This document shows, in pieces, positions 26,443 to 35,427 of a stretch of DNA of 64,000 bases. The notes under the pieces are model-generated. The model was not told the DNA's origin. It saw only the letters and a program-made list of their open reading frames with translations, and made no database searches. Origin of the DNA: Skermanella sp. TT6 (lineage in GTDB: Bacteria; Pseudomonadota; Alphaproteobacteria; Azospirillales; Azospirillaceae); NCBI RefSeq assembly GCF_016653635.2, contig NZ_CP067420.1, positions 2,391,501 to 2,455,500 on the forward strand. The letters run 5' to 3'. The number at the start of each line of letters is the position of its first letter. The stretch's first letter is position 1. The position numbers and the translations under genes are program-made.

Positions 26443-27786
26443 TCACCCGATGATGGCGCCGAGCAGCAGGACCATGGCGAAGCCGACCAGCGACACGATG
26501 GTGACCGCGACCGTCCAGGACTGGAGGGTTTCCTTCTCGGTCAGGCCGAAGAAGCGGTTGACCAGCCAGAAGCCGCTGTCGTTGACGTGGCTGAGGATCG
26601 TGCCGCCCGCCGCGATGGCGATGGTGGCGAGCGCGAGCTGCGGTCCCTCGACGTTGTTCTGCTGCAGGATCGGCCCGATGAGGCCGGCCGCCGTCACCAT
26701 GGCGACCGTCGCGGAGCCCTGGGCGACCCGGATCAGCGCGGCCACCACGAAGGCCAGGACCAGATAGGGGAGGCCGGACGCCGACATCATGTCGCCGAGC
26801 ACCTGGCCGACGCCGCTGTCGATCAGGACCTGCTTGAACACGCCGCCGGCACCCGTCACCAGGATGATGATGCCCGCCGGTTCCAGCGCCTTGTTGACGA
26901 TGTCCTGGATCTCCTCCTTGCCGTAGCCGCGGCGGGAGCCGAGCACCACCATCGCCACCAGGGTCGCGATGAGCAGCGCCGAATAGGGATGGCCGATGAA
27001 TCCCAGGAACGAGCGCAGGGCGTTCCCTTCCTCCAGCAGGATGGCCGAGGTGGTGCTGATCAGGATCAGGAGCAGCGGCGTCAGGATGATCGCCAGCACC
27101 TGGCCGAAGCTGGGCAGCTCGCGGCTCTCGTCGATGTCCTTCAGGATGACGTAGTCGGGCACGCCCTTGGTGATCCGCTTGGAGATGTAGCTGCCCCAGA
27201 CCGGTCCGGCCAGGATCATGGCGGGCAGGCCGCAGATCGCGCCGTAAAGGATCACCCATCCCAGGTCGGCGCCCAGAAGGTCCGCCACCGCGATCGGGCC
27301 GGGCGTCGGCGGGATGAAGGCGTGGGTCACGGCGCCGCCGGCCACCAGCGGAATTCCGTAATAGAGCAGCGGGCGGCCGCTGTCGCGGGCCAGCCTGTAC
27401 AGGATCGGCACGAGGATGACGATCGCCACGTCCAGGAACACCGGGATCGAGACGATGAAGCCGGTCAGGCCGAGCGCCCACTGGACCTTGTCGTCGCCGA
27501 AGCGCCGCACCAGCGTACGGGCCAGCCGTTCGGCGCCGCCGGACACTTCGAGCATCTGCCCGAACATGGCGCCGAGGCCGACCACCACCGCGACGAAGCC
27601 GAGCGTGCCGCCCATGCCGCGTTCGACCGACTTGATCACGTCGCCGAGGGGCATCCCTGCCGCGACGCCGACCATGAGGCTGACCAGCAGCAGCGTGACG
27701 AACGCGTGAAGCCTTACCCTGATGACCAGATAAAGCAGTGCGGAGATACCGGCCGCCGCGACCAGGATCAGATAAGTTCCCGACAT
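26443..27786 (-). CDS. GntP-family permease
   Basis: A 447-residue inner-membrane carrier of the gluconate/H+ symporter family, with about 12 hydrophobic segments. Family features include SIPVFLDVAIVILVPI, AFIPPTPGPIAVADLLGADLG, LVTGAGGVFKQVLIDSG, QGSATVAMVTAAG and SHVNDSGFWLVNRFF. Gluconate-type sugar acids are the usual substrates, but related members take other hydroxy acids; nothing here fixes the substrate. It is transcribed toward the carnitine genes but separated from cdhC by 162 bases with a hairpin, so membership in that pathway is uncertain. The start at 27786 gives the normal N-terminus. Confidence 0.82.
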   Translation of the reverse strand: MSGTYLILVAAAGISALLYLVIRVRLHAFVTLLLVSLMVGVAAGMPLGDVIKSVERGMGGTLGFVAVVVGLGAMFGQMLEVSGGAERLARTLVRRFGDDKVQWALGLTGFIVSIPVFLDVAIVILVPILYRLARDSGRPLLYYGIPLVAGGAVTHAFIPPTPGPIAVADLLGADLGWVILYGAICGLPAMILAGPVWGSYISKRITKGVPDYVILKDIDESRELPSFGQVLAIILTPLLLILISTTSAILLEEGNALRSFLGFIGHPYSALLIATLVAMVVLGSRRGYGKEEIQDIVNKALEPAGIIILVTGAGGVFKQVLIDSGVGQVLGDMMSASGLPYLVLAFVVAALIRVAQGSATVAMVTAAGLIGPILQQNNVEGPQLALATIAIAAGGTILSHVNDSGFWLVNRFFGLTEKETLQSWTVAVTIVSLVGFAMVLLLGAIIG

Positions 27787-27937
27787 CCCGTCACCGTCGC
27801 CGAAGCAGGCAAAGGAACTCGCTTCTGTACACCGTAGGCATTTTTCCCCTCCCCTGGTTGCCCTTTGGACTAGGACATGGCTTGAAAACGCCGGAAGGAG
27901 CAGCGGGTTCCATGCTGGCCGGAGGACCTGCCGCGGC

Positions 27938-28216
27938 TCAGCCACCCGGCGGAGCGTGGCCTGCCATCGCCGGCGGGCGGCAGCGGAGGCAGGCTCGGTA
28001 TCCAGCCGCTTCCGCTTCGGTTCCGCTCGCGAAGAACACGACGTTCTCCTGCTTCGGCCGGCGTGACGGGCAGGAGGGGCGGCAGAAAACGCCCGTCGTC
28101 CTCACGGCATAGACGAAGGTGCCGTCGGCGGACCTGTCGCGCGCGAGCAGGCTGGCCCACCGCAAGTCGGCTTCCGGGTCGCGGGGCAAGGCTGCGTTGG
28201 CGTCGGGAGCGGGCAT
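27938..28216 (-). CDS. Stand-alone Ada metal-binding domain protein
   Basis: A 92-residue protein consisting only of the N-terminal zinc domain of the Ada alkylation-response protein. The four ligands are Cys45 and Cys49 in GVFCRPSCPSR and Cys76 and Cys79 in RACLRCRP; in Ada the first of these takes methyl groups from DNA phosphotriesters. The AraC-type DNA-binding and methyltransferase domains are absent, and the stop follows 13 residues after the last Cys. The start is marked by an excellent AAAGGAGAT site. It could be a methylphosphotriester sensor or repair protein, or a retained fragment of a former Ada. Confidence 0.8.
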   Translation of the reverse strand: MPAPDANAALPRDPEADLRWASLLARDRSADGTFVYAVRTTGVFCRPSCPSRRPKQENVVFFASGTEAEAAGYRACLRCRPPAMAGHAPPGG

Positions 28217-28628
28217 GCTGATCTCCTTTGCCAGCCGGATCTGAAGACGACCGGGCGGCGATGATGCGGACACGATGACGCTACATCTATTCCGGATACG
28301 CGCCTGCCGCATTCCGATCCTTGCGCCTGGACCCAGGTCGCTCGGTCGTCCCGTGGCGGATCAATGCTAGACCCTGCGGATACCAATCCAGGTTATGGTT
28401 GCGCATATACCTATGGCTCTGCGGTCCCACGCGGAATTGTATAAAAGTAAGGAAGATAGGTACTCAAATGGGACGCAACCTGGCAATCTCCAATGACAGC
28501 GTTGACGTTTCGTGTTTGCATGAACACGGTACTGCAATGCCAGATTTGTATATTTGATCGTATCCTTGTTTTTTGGCCGCCATCGGCCTTCGAAGCCACG
28601 CCAAAAAGAAACAGAACGGGAGCCGACG
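28217..28628. other. 412-base intergenic region before the RTX gene
   Basis: Divergent control region between the Ada-domain gene and the RTX gene. The part from about 28380 to 28600 is clearly richer in A and T than the surroundings and probably holds the RTX promoter, but I cannot define -35/-10 boxes. No gene, strong hairpin or repeat was recognised. Confidence 0.5.
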
Positions 28629-29678
28629 ATGCGGAAGGATGGAACGAACGGTCCGGACGTTCTGGTTGGAACGCCGAAGGACGACGTACTCAACGGACTG
28701 GCAGGCAACGACATCATCAGGGGGCTGGCCGGATCGGACGTGCTGAACGGGGGGAGCGGCAGGGACGATCTCCGGGGGGGCGCCGGCAACGATGTCCTTC
28801 GGGGAGGGGCAGGCCGCGACAGCCTTTACGGGGGGAGCGGAGCCGACAGGCTCTTCGGCGGGGCCGGCAACGATTATCTCGACGGCGGTACCGGTGCCGA
28901 CAAACTCCACGGGGGGGATGGAAACGACATCCTGGTATGGAATACCGGACCGGTCGAACTGCGGGACCAGTTCGTTCCCGGTCCCGAACTGGACGGCGGC
29001 GCCGGCCGGGACACGCTGCGCGTCAACAGCGAGGTGCTCCATTACATCGATGATTTCGAGGGGGGATGGGACGGCCCGTTCCGGGGCGAGGTCGGAATCC
29101 TGGCAGAGGAGGGGACTCTGAGCCTGCTGGTCGGCAATTCCACGCCGGAGGATGCGCCGTACATCTTCGCCCCCGTCGACGGCATCGAGCGTTTCGAGAT
29201 TTCCAGCCTGGGGCGGGTCGTCATCGAGACGCGGGGCGAGCAGGAGATCGATTACACCGTCCTCGCGACCCGGCACGACGACTTCCTGGTCGGAGGATCC
29301 GGCCGACAGGTGCTATTCGGCAGGAACGGCGACGACGTCATCGGCGGCGGCGACGGTGACGACGAACTCTATGGCGGGGCCGGGAAGGATTGGATCAGCG
29401 GCGGCGCCGGCGTGGACTGGATGGTCGGAGGATCCGGCGACGACGTGTTCAGCGACTATCTGCCCGATATGCTGGGGGAGACGATCTCCCGGTTCGAAGG
29501 GGCGGGCAGGGCGGGCGGAGACACGCTCGAACTGCAGCTGCCCGCCACTCCGGACAGGATCAAGGTCACGGAAGGCGCCGGCTTCACGACCTTCGACTTC
29601 CTGGACGACGATACCGACGCGGTGCTGACGGTGGACGCGTCCGGCCTCGTGTTCGGGCTGGATTACTTCTTCGTCTGA
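28629..29678 (+). CDS. RTX (hemolysin-type calcium-binding repeat) protein
   Basis: A 349-residue acidic protein with two blocks of GGxGxDxLx nonapeptides: about ten copies in residues 8-105 (for example GGAGNDVLRGGAGRD and GGAGNDYLDGGTGAD) and about five in residues 225-285 (GGGDGDDELYGGAGKDW). These bind Ca2+ and fold as parallel beta-rolls outside the cell. There is no N-terminal signal peptide, and the C-terminus ends in a hydrophobic VFGLDYFFV, as expected for type I secretion. The part between the blocks (about 110-225) is not recognised and no enzyme motif is seen. No type I export genes are nearby. The start at 28629 has GGGAG 6 bases ahead. Confidence 0.85.
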   Translation: MRKDGTNGPDVLVGTPKDDVLNGLAGNDIIRGLAGSDVLNGGSGRDDLRGGAGNDVLRGGAGRDSLYGGSGADRLFGGAGNDYLDGGTGADKLHGGDGNDILVWNTGPVELRDQFVPGPELDGGAGRDTLRVNSEVLHYIDDFEGGWDGPFRGEVGILAEEGTLSLLVGNSTPEDAPYIFAPVDGIERFEISSLGRVVIETRGEQEIDYTVLATRHDDFLVGGSGRQVLFGRNGDDVIGGGDGDDELYGGAGKDWISGGAGVDWMVGGSGDDVFSDYLPDMLGETISRFEGAGRAGGDTLELQLPATPDRIKVTEGAGFTTFDFLDDDTDAVLTVDASGLVFGLDYFFV

Positions 29679-29687
29679 CGCCGGGCG

Positions 29688-30239
29688 CTACTCGCGTCCG
29701 GTCGTGATCCGCACCCGGGGGAAGGAAACCTCGACGGTTTCGGCATAGCGCTTACCGTTGACTTCGTCGTGCCGCATGAAGTCGGGCGGTTCGATCTTGA
29801 CGGCGAGGTCGTAGGTACCGTCTCCCGGCACCTTGAGGTTGGCGCCGTAGTGATACAGGCCCGGGTGCCAGACGAACGGCATCCGGGTCGGCCCGACCAC
29901 CTCGCCGCTGTCCTTGGTGAGGGTCGCGTAGATCGTCAGATAGGGAATGAAGCGTCCGTCACCCGCGTCGGAGACGGAGACTTCCAGGTGGCAGTTCTCA
30001 TCCTCCGGCTCCATCCATTCCAGCTTGCCCTCGCCGCGCAGGTGGTACATGCCCTCGGCGCGTTCCTGGGCGAAGCCCACGATGTAGTCGCCGGCCTGCT
30101 GGGTGCCGCCGGTGTCGGCGACCTCGGTCGCCATGACGCGCAGGCCTTCCTGGTATGCGGCTCCCTCGCGCCGGGCGATGGCGAGCTGCTTGCTGTTGGC
30201 CTCGTCGCTGGGGCGTTCGCGGTGAGGGTTCGCGGTCAT
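29688..30239 (-). CDS. Tp34/P19-type iron-transport-like protein without signal peptide
   Basis: A 183-residue protein with the fold-defining segments of the periplasmic iron-binding Tp34/P19/FetP family: [60 protein letters not shown] and [15 protein letters not shown]; the His and acidic residues in these match metal-site positions of the family. Family members are normally exported, but here the N-terminus ([20 protein letters not shown]) is hydrophilic and no upstream in-frame hydrophobic leader exists. It therefore seems cytosolic. AGGAGA precedes the ATG by 10 bases. It is convergent with the RTX gene and divergent from the SDR gene. Confidence 0.75.
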   Translation of the reverse strand: MTANPHRERPSDEANSKQLAIARREGAAYQEGLRVMATEVADTGGTQQAGDYIVGFAQERAEGMYHLRGEGKLEWMEPEDENCHLEVSVSDAGDGRFIPYLTIYATLTKDSGEVVGPTRMPFVWHPGLYHYGANLKVPGDGTYDLAVKIEPPDFMRHDEVNGKRYAETVEVSFPRVRITTGRE

Positions 30240-30465
30240 CTGGCTTCGCTCTCCTGTTCGGGGTTGCCGTATCGATCCGTCTCGGGGACGGACCGTCTCT
30301 CCTGGAACACGCGAACTGGCCACGGGGAGCCGTCGCTCGCGAATTGGAGTCTTCCGGGCAGGCGGGATACCACGATCGAAACGGCGCATCGCGGCGCCCA
30401 TCCGTTGTTGGTCGGCACGTGGACGCATCGCGTTCACCCTACGAAACACTCGCGGAAGCAACGCC

Positions 30466-31494
30466 ATGGATCCGAACGACACCACCAGTTCGCCGTCCCG
30501 TCGCGCCGTCCTCGGCGGAATGGGCGCAGGGATGGCCGCCGCAGCCGCTATGCCGGGAATATCCCCGGCGGCCGCGCAGCAGGCCGGGGGCGCCGCCGCC
30601 GTTCCGCCGCAGGCAGCCAAGCGGAACCCGCTGACCCAGTATCCGAAACCGCCATTTCCTCAGCAGCAGCAGGAGCCGCCGGGGCTCGCCTCGAAGATGG
30701 AGCCGCGGCCCGACCATGGCGAGAAGAGCTACAGGGGTGCCGGCAAGCTGATCGGCCGCAAGGCGCTGGTCACCGGCGGCGACAGCGGCATCGGCCGCGC
30801 CGCGGCCATCGCGTTCGCCCGCGAGGGGGCCGACGTCGCGATCAACTACCTTCCCGTGGAGGAGCCGGACGCCCGCGAGGTCGTGCAACTGATCGAGGCG
30901 GAAGGCCGGAAGGCGGTCGCGATCCCCGGCGACGTCCGGGACGAGGGCTTCTGCGGCCAACTCGTCGCCAGGGCCGTCGAGGGGCTCGGCGGGCTGGACA
31001 TCCTGGTGAACAACGCGGCCCAGCAGGCGTCGCGGCAGTCGATCCTGGACATCACCACCGAGCAGTTCGATTCGACGTTCAAGACCAACGTCTACGCGAT
31101 GTTCTGGATCACCAAGGCGGCCCTGCCGCACCTCGCCGAGGGAGCGACGATCATCAACACGTCGTCGATCCAGGCTTACGAGCCCTCGGCGAACCTGCTC
31201 GATTATGCCCAGACCAAGGCCTGCATCGTCTCCTTCACCAAGGCCATGGCGAAGCAGCTCGTCCAGAAGGGGATCCGGGTGAACGCGGTGGCGCCCGGCC
31301 CGTTCTGGACGCCGCTCCAGCCGAGCGGCGGGCAGCCGCCGGACAAGATCACGACTTTCGGGGAGGATTCACCGTTCGGCCGGCCCGGACAGCCCGCGGA
31401 ACTGGGACCGACCTATGTCCTGCTCGCCTCCCAGGAGTCCAGCTTCGTCACCGGCGAGGTGTACGGCGCGACCGGCGGCAACCCGACCCCGTAG
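30466..31494 (+). CDS. Tat-signalled short-chain dehydrogenase/reductase
   Basis: A 342-residue classical SDR preceded by a twin-arginine-like leader: [20 protein letters not shown] and a PAAAQQ cleavage region, then a Pro/Gln-rich linker ([14 protein letters not shown]). The catalytic domain has the cofactor motif [24 protein letters not shown], catalytic Ser in [17 protein letters not shown] as the Tyr-x3-Lys pair, and a late GEVYGATGG. It resembles the YghA/glucose-ribitol dehydrogenase group. Export of an NAD(P)-dependent enzyme is odd unless cofactor is bound before Tat export. GGAAG precedes the ATG. Confidence 0.82.
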   Translation: MDPNDTTSSPSRRAVLGGMGAGMAAAAAMPGISPAAAQQAGGAAAVPPQAAKRNPLTQYPKPPFPQQQQEPPGLASKMEPRPDHGEKSYRGAGKLIGRKALVTGGDSGIGRAAAIAFAREGADVAINYLPVEEPDAREVVQLIEAEGRKAVAIPGDVRDEGFCGQLVARAVEGLGGLDILVNNAAQQASRQSILDITTEQFDSTFKTNVYAMFWITKAALPHLAEGATIINTSSIQAYEPSANLLDYAQTKACIVSFTKAMAKQLVQKGIRVNAVAPGPFWTPLQPSGGQPPDKITTFGEDSPFGRPGQPAELGPTYVLLASQESSFVTGEVYGATGGNPTP

Positions 31495-31832
31495 GCCCGT
31501 CCTCCGTCAGTCCCGGCCGGTGCGGACCACCACCAGGGTGTCCGTGCCGGATTCCGACGCCCATGAGCATCATCAGGGCGGTTCCGGCAATCGATGTCTT
31601 CCGCATGGAAAACGAGTGGTGCCGCCCAGTGATTCTGATGAGTTCTGTGGAGCGGAGTGGCGTTGGTCGGCCTTCGGCCGAGGCCGACCTACGGCAAACC
31701 GATCATGATCACTGTGCCGAGCCACCAGCTTCTCCGACAGGCCGTCCCTGACAGATAGGTGGATCCCCAATCAACGCCTTCAACCAAAGAGTATATGCTT
31801 AAGACTATGTGTCAATTCTTCCGAAAACATGC
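31495..31832. other. Intergenic region with REP-like hairpin
   Basis: No convincing gene. It contains the hairpin at 31665-31689 described separately. The part from about 31770 to 31840 is A/T-rich and borders the T-tract of the sRNA terminator read from the minus strand. Confidence 0.5.
31665..31689. repeat. REP-like palindromic hairpin
   Basis: Arms GGTCGGCCT and AGGCCGACC are perfectly complementary over 9 bases with a 7-base loop, followed by TACGGC. The shape GTCGG...CCGACCTACG resembles a dispersed extragenic palindrome common in proteobacterial chromosomes. It lies 170 bases after the SDR stop and may also end that transcript. Copy number elsewhere cannot be judged from this window. 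Confidence 0.5.
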
Positions 31833-31913
31833 AAAAAAATAGGCCGTCCTTAGGGACGGCCTGGAGTCTAGGGAGGAAACGCCCAAGAAGGCGTATGCGG
31901 TATCACTACCGCA
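31833..31913 (-). ncRNA. Candidate trans-acting sRNA, alpha-r8/suhB-like
   Basis: On the minus strand three elements follow each other within about 81 nt: a 7-bp hairpin (TGCGGTA-GTGA-TACCGCA), a 5-bp hairpin (ACGCC-TTCTTG-GGCGT), and a single-stranded TTTCCTCCCT (31870-31879) that is complementary to ribosome-binding sites, then a perfect 9-bp terminator hairpin (AGGCCGTCC-CTAA-GGACGGCCT) with an ATTTTTTT tail. Length, order and the ten-base anti-Shine-Dalgarno motif resemble what I recall of the Sinorhizobium MmgR/alpha-r8 sRNA and the suhB RNA family. It lies 95 bases past the last gene of the ABC operon on the same strand, so it may be an independent sRNA or a 3'-UTR product. The 5' end is inferred; no promoter was defined. 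Confidence 0.65.
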
Positions 31914-32008
31914 CTGCAAAAACGGACCAGGGCCGATTTGGTTCACTGGAAAAATGGCGCGGAATCCGATTTTCGCGCTTTTTCTTCCGTGCCGGAACGT
32001 CCGCCGGG

Positions 32009-32962
32009 TCAGGTCCGCTTCGCTCCGCCACCGATGGCGATCACGGCGACGATGATGATGCCCGTCGCGACGAGGCGAACTCCGGCGCTCAGGCCGAAGG
32101 TGTTCAGCATCGTCACGATCAGGAACAGCAGCAGCGCGGCGCCCCAGATCCCCAGCGGCTCGGCACGGCCGCCGGCCACGCTGGTCCCGCCGATCACGGT
32201 GACCGCGATGGAGGCGAGCAGGTACTCTTCCCCCATGTTCAGCGACGACCCGCCGGAGAACCCCGCCAGCAGGGTTCCGCACAGGCCGGCCAGGGTGGCC
32301 GACGCGACGGAGGTCGTCAGCCGCGTCCATGCCACCGGAGTGCCGGCCAGCCGGGCCGCCCTCGGGTTCTGGCCCAGCGCCAGCAGCGTGCGGCCATAGA
32401 CGGTGCGCGACAGGACCAGCAGCACCAGCGCGGTCAGCGCCGCCGCGACCAGAGCCAGGTTGGGGACGCCCAGCGTGCGGCCGGTGCAGAAGTCGGCGAA
32501 CACCGGCGGCGGCTTGATCTTCAGCCCCCGGCCGTAGGCGATCGCGACGGACTGGACGATCAGCGCGCTGGACAAGGTGGCGATGATCGGCGGGATCCGC
32601 AGCAGCCGGATCAGCAGGTAGTTGGCGACCCCCAGCAGCATGGCGGCACCCAGCGCGGCGGCGAGGCCGGCGGCGATCAGGGCGTCGCTGCCGTCCATCA
32701 CCTTCATGGCGATGGCGCCGGACAGCGAGATGGCCGCCGGGATCGACAAGTCCACGTTGCCGGGGCCGGAGGTGATCACCAGCATCTGCCCGAGCCCGAC
32801 GATCACGAACAATGCCGAGAAGGTCACCGCCGCCGCCGCGATCTCCACCGCACCCTGTCCGCCGGAATAGGCCAGGGTGATCGCCAGGATCGCCGCGGCC
32901 GCCGCCAGCGGCCACACCCAGACCGGCACCGCCATCCGGTGCTTCGGCGACAGGGCGGTCAT
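32009..32962 (-). CDS. Ribose-type ABC transporter permease (second)
   Basis: A 317-residue inner-membrane permease of the RbsC/XylH class. It has about ten hydrophobic segments and the family stretches LVIVGLGQMLVITSGPGNVDLSIPAAISLSG (cut here across two neighbouring parts), ALGQNPRAARLAGTPV and ASIAVTVIGGTSVAGGRAEP, the cytosolic coupling loop to the ATPase. It forms the channel with the other permease. Its ATG overlaps the stop of the first permease (ATGA). Last gene of the operon; the sRNA/terminator element lies downstream. Confidence 0.87.
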   Translation of the reverse strand: MTALSPKHRMAVPVWVWPLAAAAAILAITLAYSGGQGAVEIAAAAVTFSALFVIVGLGQMLVITSGPGNVDLSIPAAISLSGAIAMKVMDGSDALIAAGLAAALGAAMLLGVANYLLIRLLRIPPIIATLSSALIVQSVAIAYGRGLKIKPPPVFADFCTGRTLGVPNLALVAAALTALVLLVLSRTVYGRTLLALGQNPRAARLAGTPVAWTRLTTSVASATLAGLCGTLLAGFSGGSSLNMGEEYLLASIAVTVIGGTSVAGGRAEPLGIWGAALLLFLIVTMLNTFGLSAGVRLVATGIIIVAVIAIGGGAKRT

Positions 32963-33927
32963 GCCCGTTCCTCCGCCCGGTTCAGCACGGCGCGGAGCGC
33001 CAGCACGACGATGAGGATCGCCCCCTGGGCGCCGATCTGCCAGTCCGGCGGGATGTGCATGAAGGTCAGGAAGGAACCGGCCAGCGTCAGCGTCATGGCG
33101 CCCAGGACGGCGCCGACGGGATTGACCCGGCCGCCGGTGAACTCGCCTCCCCCCAGGATCACCCCGGCGATCGACATCAGCGTGTAGCGGAGCGCCATGT
33201 TGGCGTCGCCCGAGGTGGTCAGGCCCACCAGGGCGAGGCCGGACAGGGTGCCCAGGCCGCCGGCGATCAGGTACAGCGTCACCCGCGCCCGCAGCAGCGA
33301 CCATCCCGCGTTCGCCAGGGCCTTGGGGTTGCCGCCGGCGCCCCGCAGGATCGTTCCGAAGGACGATCGCATCAGCAGGTGGAGGGCGATGCCCAGCGCC
33401 GCCGCGTAGAGGATCGGCAGCGGCACGTAGTCGGGCTTCCACTTCATGACGGCGGTCAGGTATTCCGGCGCGCGTCCCCCAGGGGTCGGCAGGATCAGGA
33501 CGGCGAGCCCGGTCCAGATGAAGGACAGCCCCAGGGTCACCACGATGGAGGGCAGGTTGCGCCAGTGGATCAGGGCGCCGACCAGCCCGTAGGCCGCGAC
33601 GGCGGCGGCCAGCGCCAGCACGCCCAGGAAAGGCGTCTGGTGGAGCAGCGTCGCCGCGATGCAGGCGCACAGGCCGACGAAGCTGCCGATCGACAGGTCC
33701 AGGTCGCCGACGGTGATGACGCAGAGCTGGGCCAGGGTCGCCAGGATCACCGGGACCGCCAGGTTCAGCAGAAGCGTCAGGCCGACATAGCTCATGGCGC
33801 GCGGCTGCTGGGAGAAGATCACCGTCAGCATCAGCGCCAGGGCGATCGCTGGCAGCAAGGTCCGGAGCAGCCTGACCGGATCGATCCGGGTGCCGCGTCG
33901 GACGGCGGGAGCGGCCGGGGCGCTCAT
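32959..33927 (-). CDS. Ribose-type ABC transporter permease (first)
   Basis: A 322-residue permease paralogous to the next gene: [55 protein letters not shown] and [18 protein letters not shown] mark the family. Two different permeases in one operon suggest a heterodimeric channel. It overlaps the ATPase stop by 4 bases and the next permease by 4 bases. Confidence 0.87.
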   Translation of the reverse strand: MSAPAAPAVRRGTRIDPVRLLRTLLPAIALALMLTVIFSQQPRAMSYVGLTLLLNLAVPVILATLAQLCVITVGDLDLSIGSFVGLCACIAATLLHQTPFLGVLALAAAVAAYGLVGALIHWRNLPSIVVTLGLSFIWTGLAVLILPTPGGRAPEYLTAVMKWKPDYVPLPILYAAALGIALHLLMRSSFGTILRGAGGNPKALANAGWSLLRARVTLYLIAGGLGTLSGLALVGLTTSGDANMALRYTLMSIAGVILGGGEFTGGRVNPVGAVLGAMTLTLAGSFLTFMHIPPDWQIGAQGAILIVVLALRAVLNRAEERA

Positions 33928-35399
33928 GCGGCGTCCTCCCCTTCGGCGTAGGAGGCGCGCAGGATCGAGGCTTCGGTCATCCGGTCACGCGGCAGGTGGG
34001 CGACGATCCGGCCCTGGTGGAACACATAGACGCGGTCGCAGTGGAACAGCTCCTCCATCTCGGTCGAGTACCAGAGGAAAGTCCGGCCGCGCTCGGCTTC
34101 CGCCCGGATGAAACGGTAGACTTCCGACTTGGTCGAGATGTCGACGCCGCGCATGGGATCGTCCATCAGGATGATCCCGGCATCCGACGCCAGCGCGCGG
34201 GCGAACAGCGCCTTTTGCTGGTTGCCGCCCGACAGCGACAGGATGCCCAGGTCCAGGTCGGGCGTCCGGATGCCGATCCGTTCCCGCCAGGTCCGGGCCA
34301 GCGCCGCTTCGCGCGCCGGGTCGATCAGGCCGGCCCGGCGCAGGTTCGCCAGCGAGCGGACGGAAATGTTGCGGGCGATGGACCAGAGCGGGAAGACCCC
34401 GTCGGACTGGCGGTCGCCCGGGACCAGGGCGACCGGGCTCTCCACCACGGTCGAAGGGTCCCTGCGGCCCCGGGCGTCGAACAGGCGGAGCAGCATGGCC
34501 GTCTGCCCATGTCCCGCCAGCCCGGCGAGGCCCACGATGTCGCCCCTGTCGGCCGTCAGGTCGATGCCGCCGGGGACCGGCGATCCGGCCAGCACGGCGC
34601 GCGGCCTGCCTGCCGGCCGGACCGGGCGCGCGGTTCCCGGCCCGCCCGGCTGCTGTTCCTCGGCGCCCATGCTCTCGACGATGGCCTTCCGGCCGAGGCC
34701 GGATGCCGGCCGGTCCAGCACGACCAGTCCCTCGCGCATCACCACGACCCGCTCGGCGGCGGCCAGGATCTCCGGCAGGATATGGGAGATGAAGACGGTG
34801 GCGACGCCCCGCTGGTCGGCGTGGCGCAGGAAGGTCAGGAGCTGTTCCGCCGCCGTGGCGTCCAGAGACGAGGTCGGCTCGTCCAGGATCACCAGGCGCA
34901 GCGGCGTGTCCGTGACCGTGAAGGCCCGCGCGATCTCCACCATCTGCCGGCGGCCCAGCGTCAGGTCGGCCACGGTCGCCCCGGGATCGACGCCGTGGCC
35001 GGGGAAGATCGCGTCGAGCTGGCCGAGGATCAGCCCGGCCGCCCGGCGGCGCCAGCCCCAGCCGCGGAGCTTCGGGTGAAGCACCCGGACATTCTCGGCG
35101 ACGCTGAGGTTAGGGCAGAGGGAGAGTTCCTGGAAGACGCAGCGCACGCCCATCCCGCCGGCGACGGCGGTGCCGTAGTCGGCGACCTCCCGCCCGTCGG
35201 CGGCGATGGTGCCCGCGTCGGGGCGAAGCACCCCGGCCAGGACATGCATCAGCGTGGATTTGCCGGCCCCGTTGTGGCCAACCAGGCCCAGGCGCTCGCC
35301 CGGCGCGATGGCGAGGCTCACGCCGGCCAGCGCGCGGACGGCGCCGAAGCTCTTGCGGACGCCGTCGAGCCGCAGGGCCGCTTCGGTGCCGGTCTTCAT
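33924..35399 (-). CDS. Ribose-type ABC transporter tandem ATPase
   Basis: A 491-residue protein with two ABC domains, as in RbsA/MglA. Domain 1 has Walker [13 protein letters not shown], an altered signature [14 protein letters not shown] and Walker [14 protein letters not shown]. Domain 2 has a degenerate Walker A ([11 protein letters not shown], lacking the usual Lys), signature [16 protein letters not shown] and [11 protein letters not shown], so only one site is likely fully active, as is common in this class. The start at 35399 is the first ATG; a TTG four codons earlier is possible. Energises uptake of the ligand bound by the upstream binding protein. Confidence 0.88.
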   Translation of the reverse strand: MKTGTEAALRLDGVRKSFGAVRALAGVSLAIAPGERLGLVGHNGAGKSTLMHVLAGVLRPDAGTIAADGREVADYGTAVAGGMGVRCVFQELSLCPNLSVAENVRVLHPKLRGWGWRRRAAGLILGQLDAIFPGHGVDPGATVADLTLGRRQMVEIARAFTVTDTPLRLVILDEPTSSLDATAAEQLLTFLRHADQRGVATVFISHILPEILAAAERVVVMREGLVVLDRPASGLGRKAIVESMGAEEQQPGGPGTARPVRPAGRPRAVLAGSPVPGGIDLTADRGDIVGLAGLAGHGQTAMLLRLFDARGRRDPSTVVESPVALVPGDRQSDGVFPLWSIARNISVRSLANLRRAGLIDPAREAALARTWRERIGIRTPDLDLGILSLSGGNQQKALFARALASDAGIILMDDPMRGVDISTKSEVYRFIRAEAERGRTFLWYSTEMEELFHCDRVYVFHQGRIVAHLPRDRMTEASILRASYAEGEDAA

Positions 35400-35427
35400 C
35401 AATGTGTCCAAGTCGCGCGATCCGACC

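Noticed and set aside
25258-27837. Frame of about 860 codons antisense to cdhC and the GntP permease gene
   Set aside because: Same antisense artefact; both sense genes have conserved catalytic or transport motifs.
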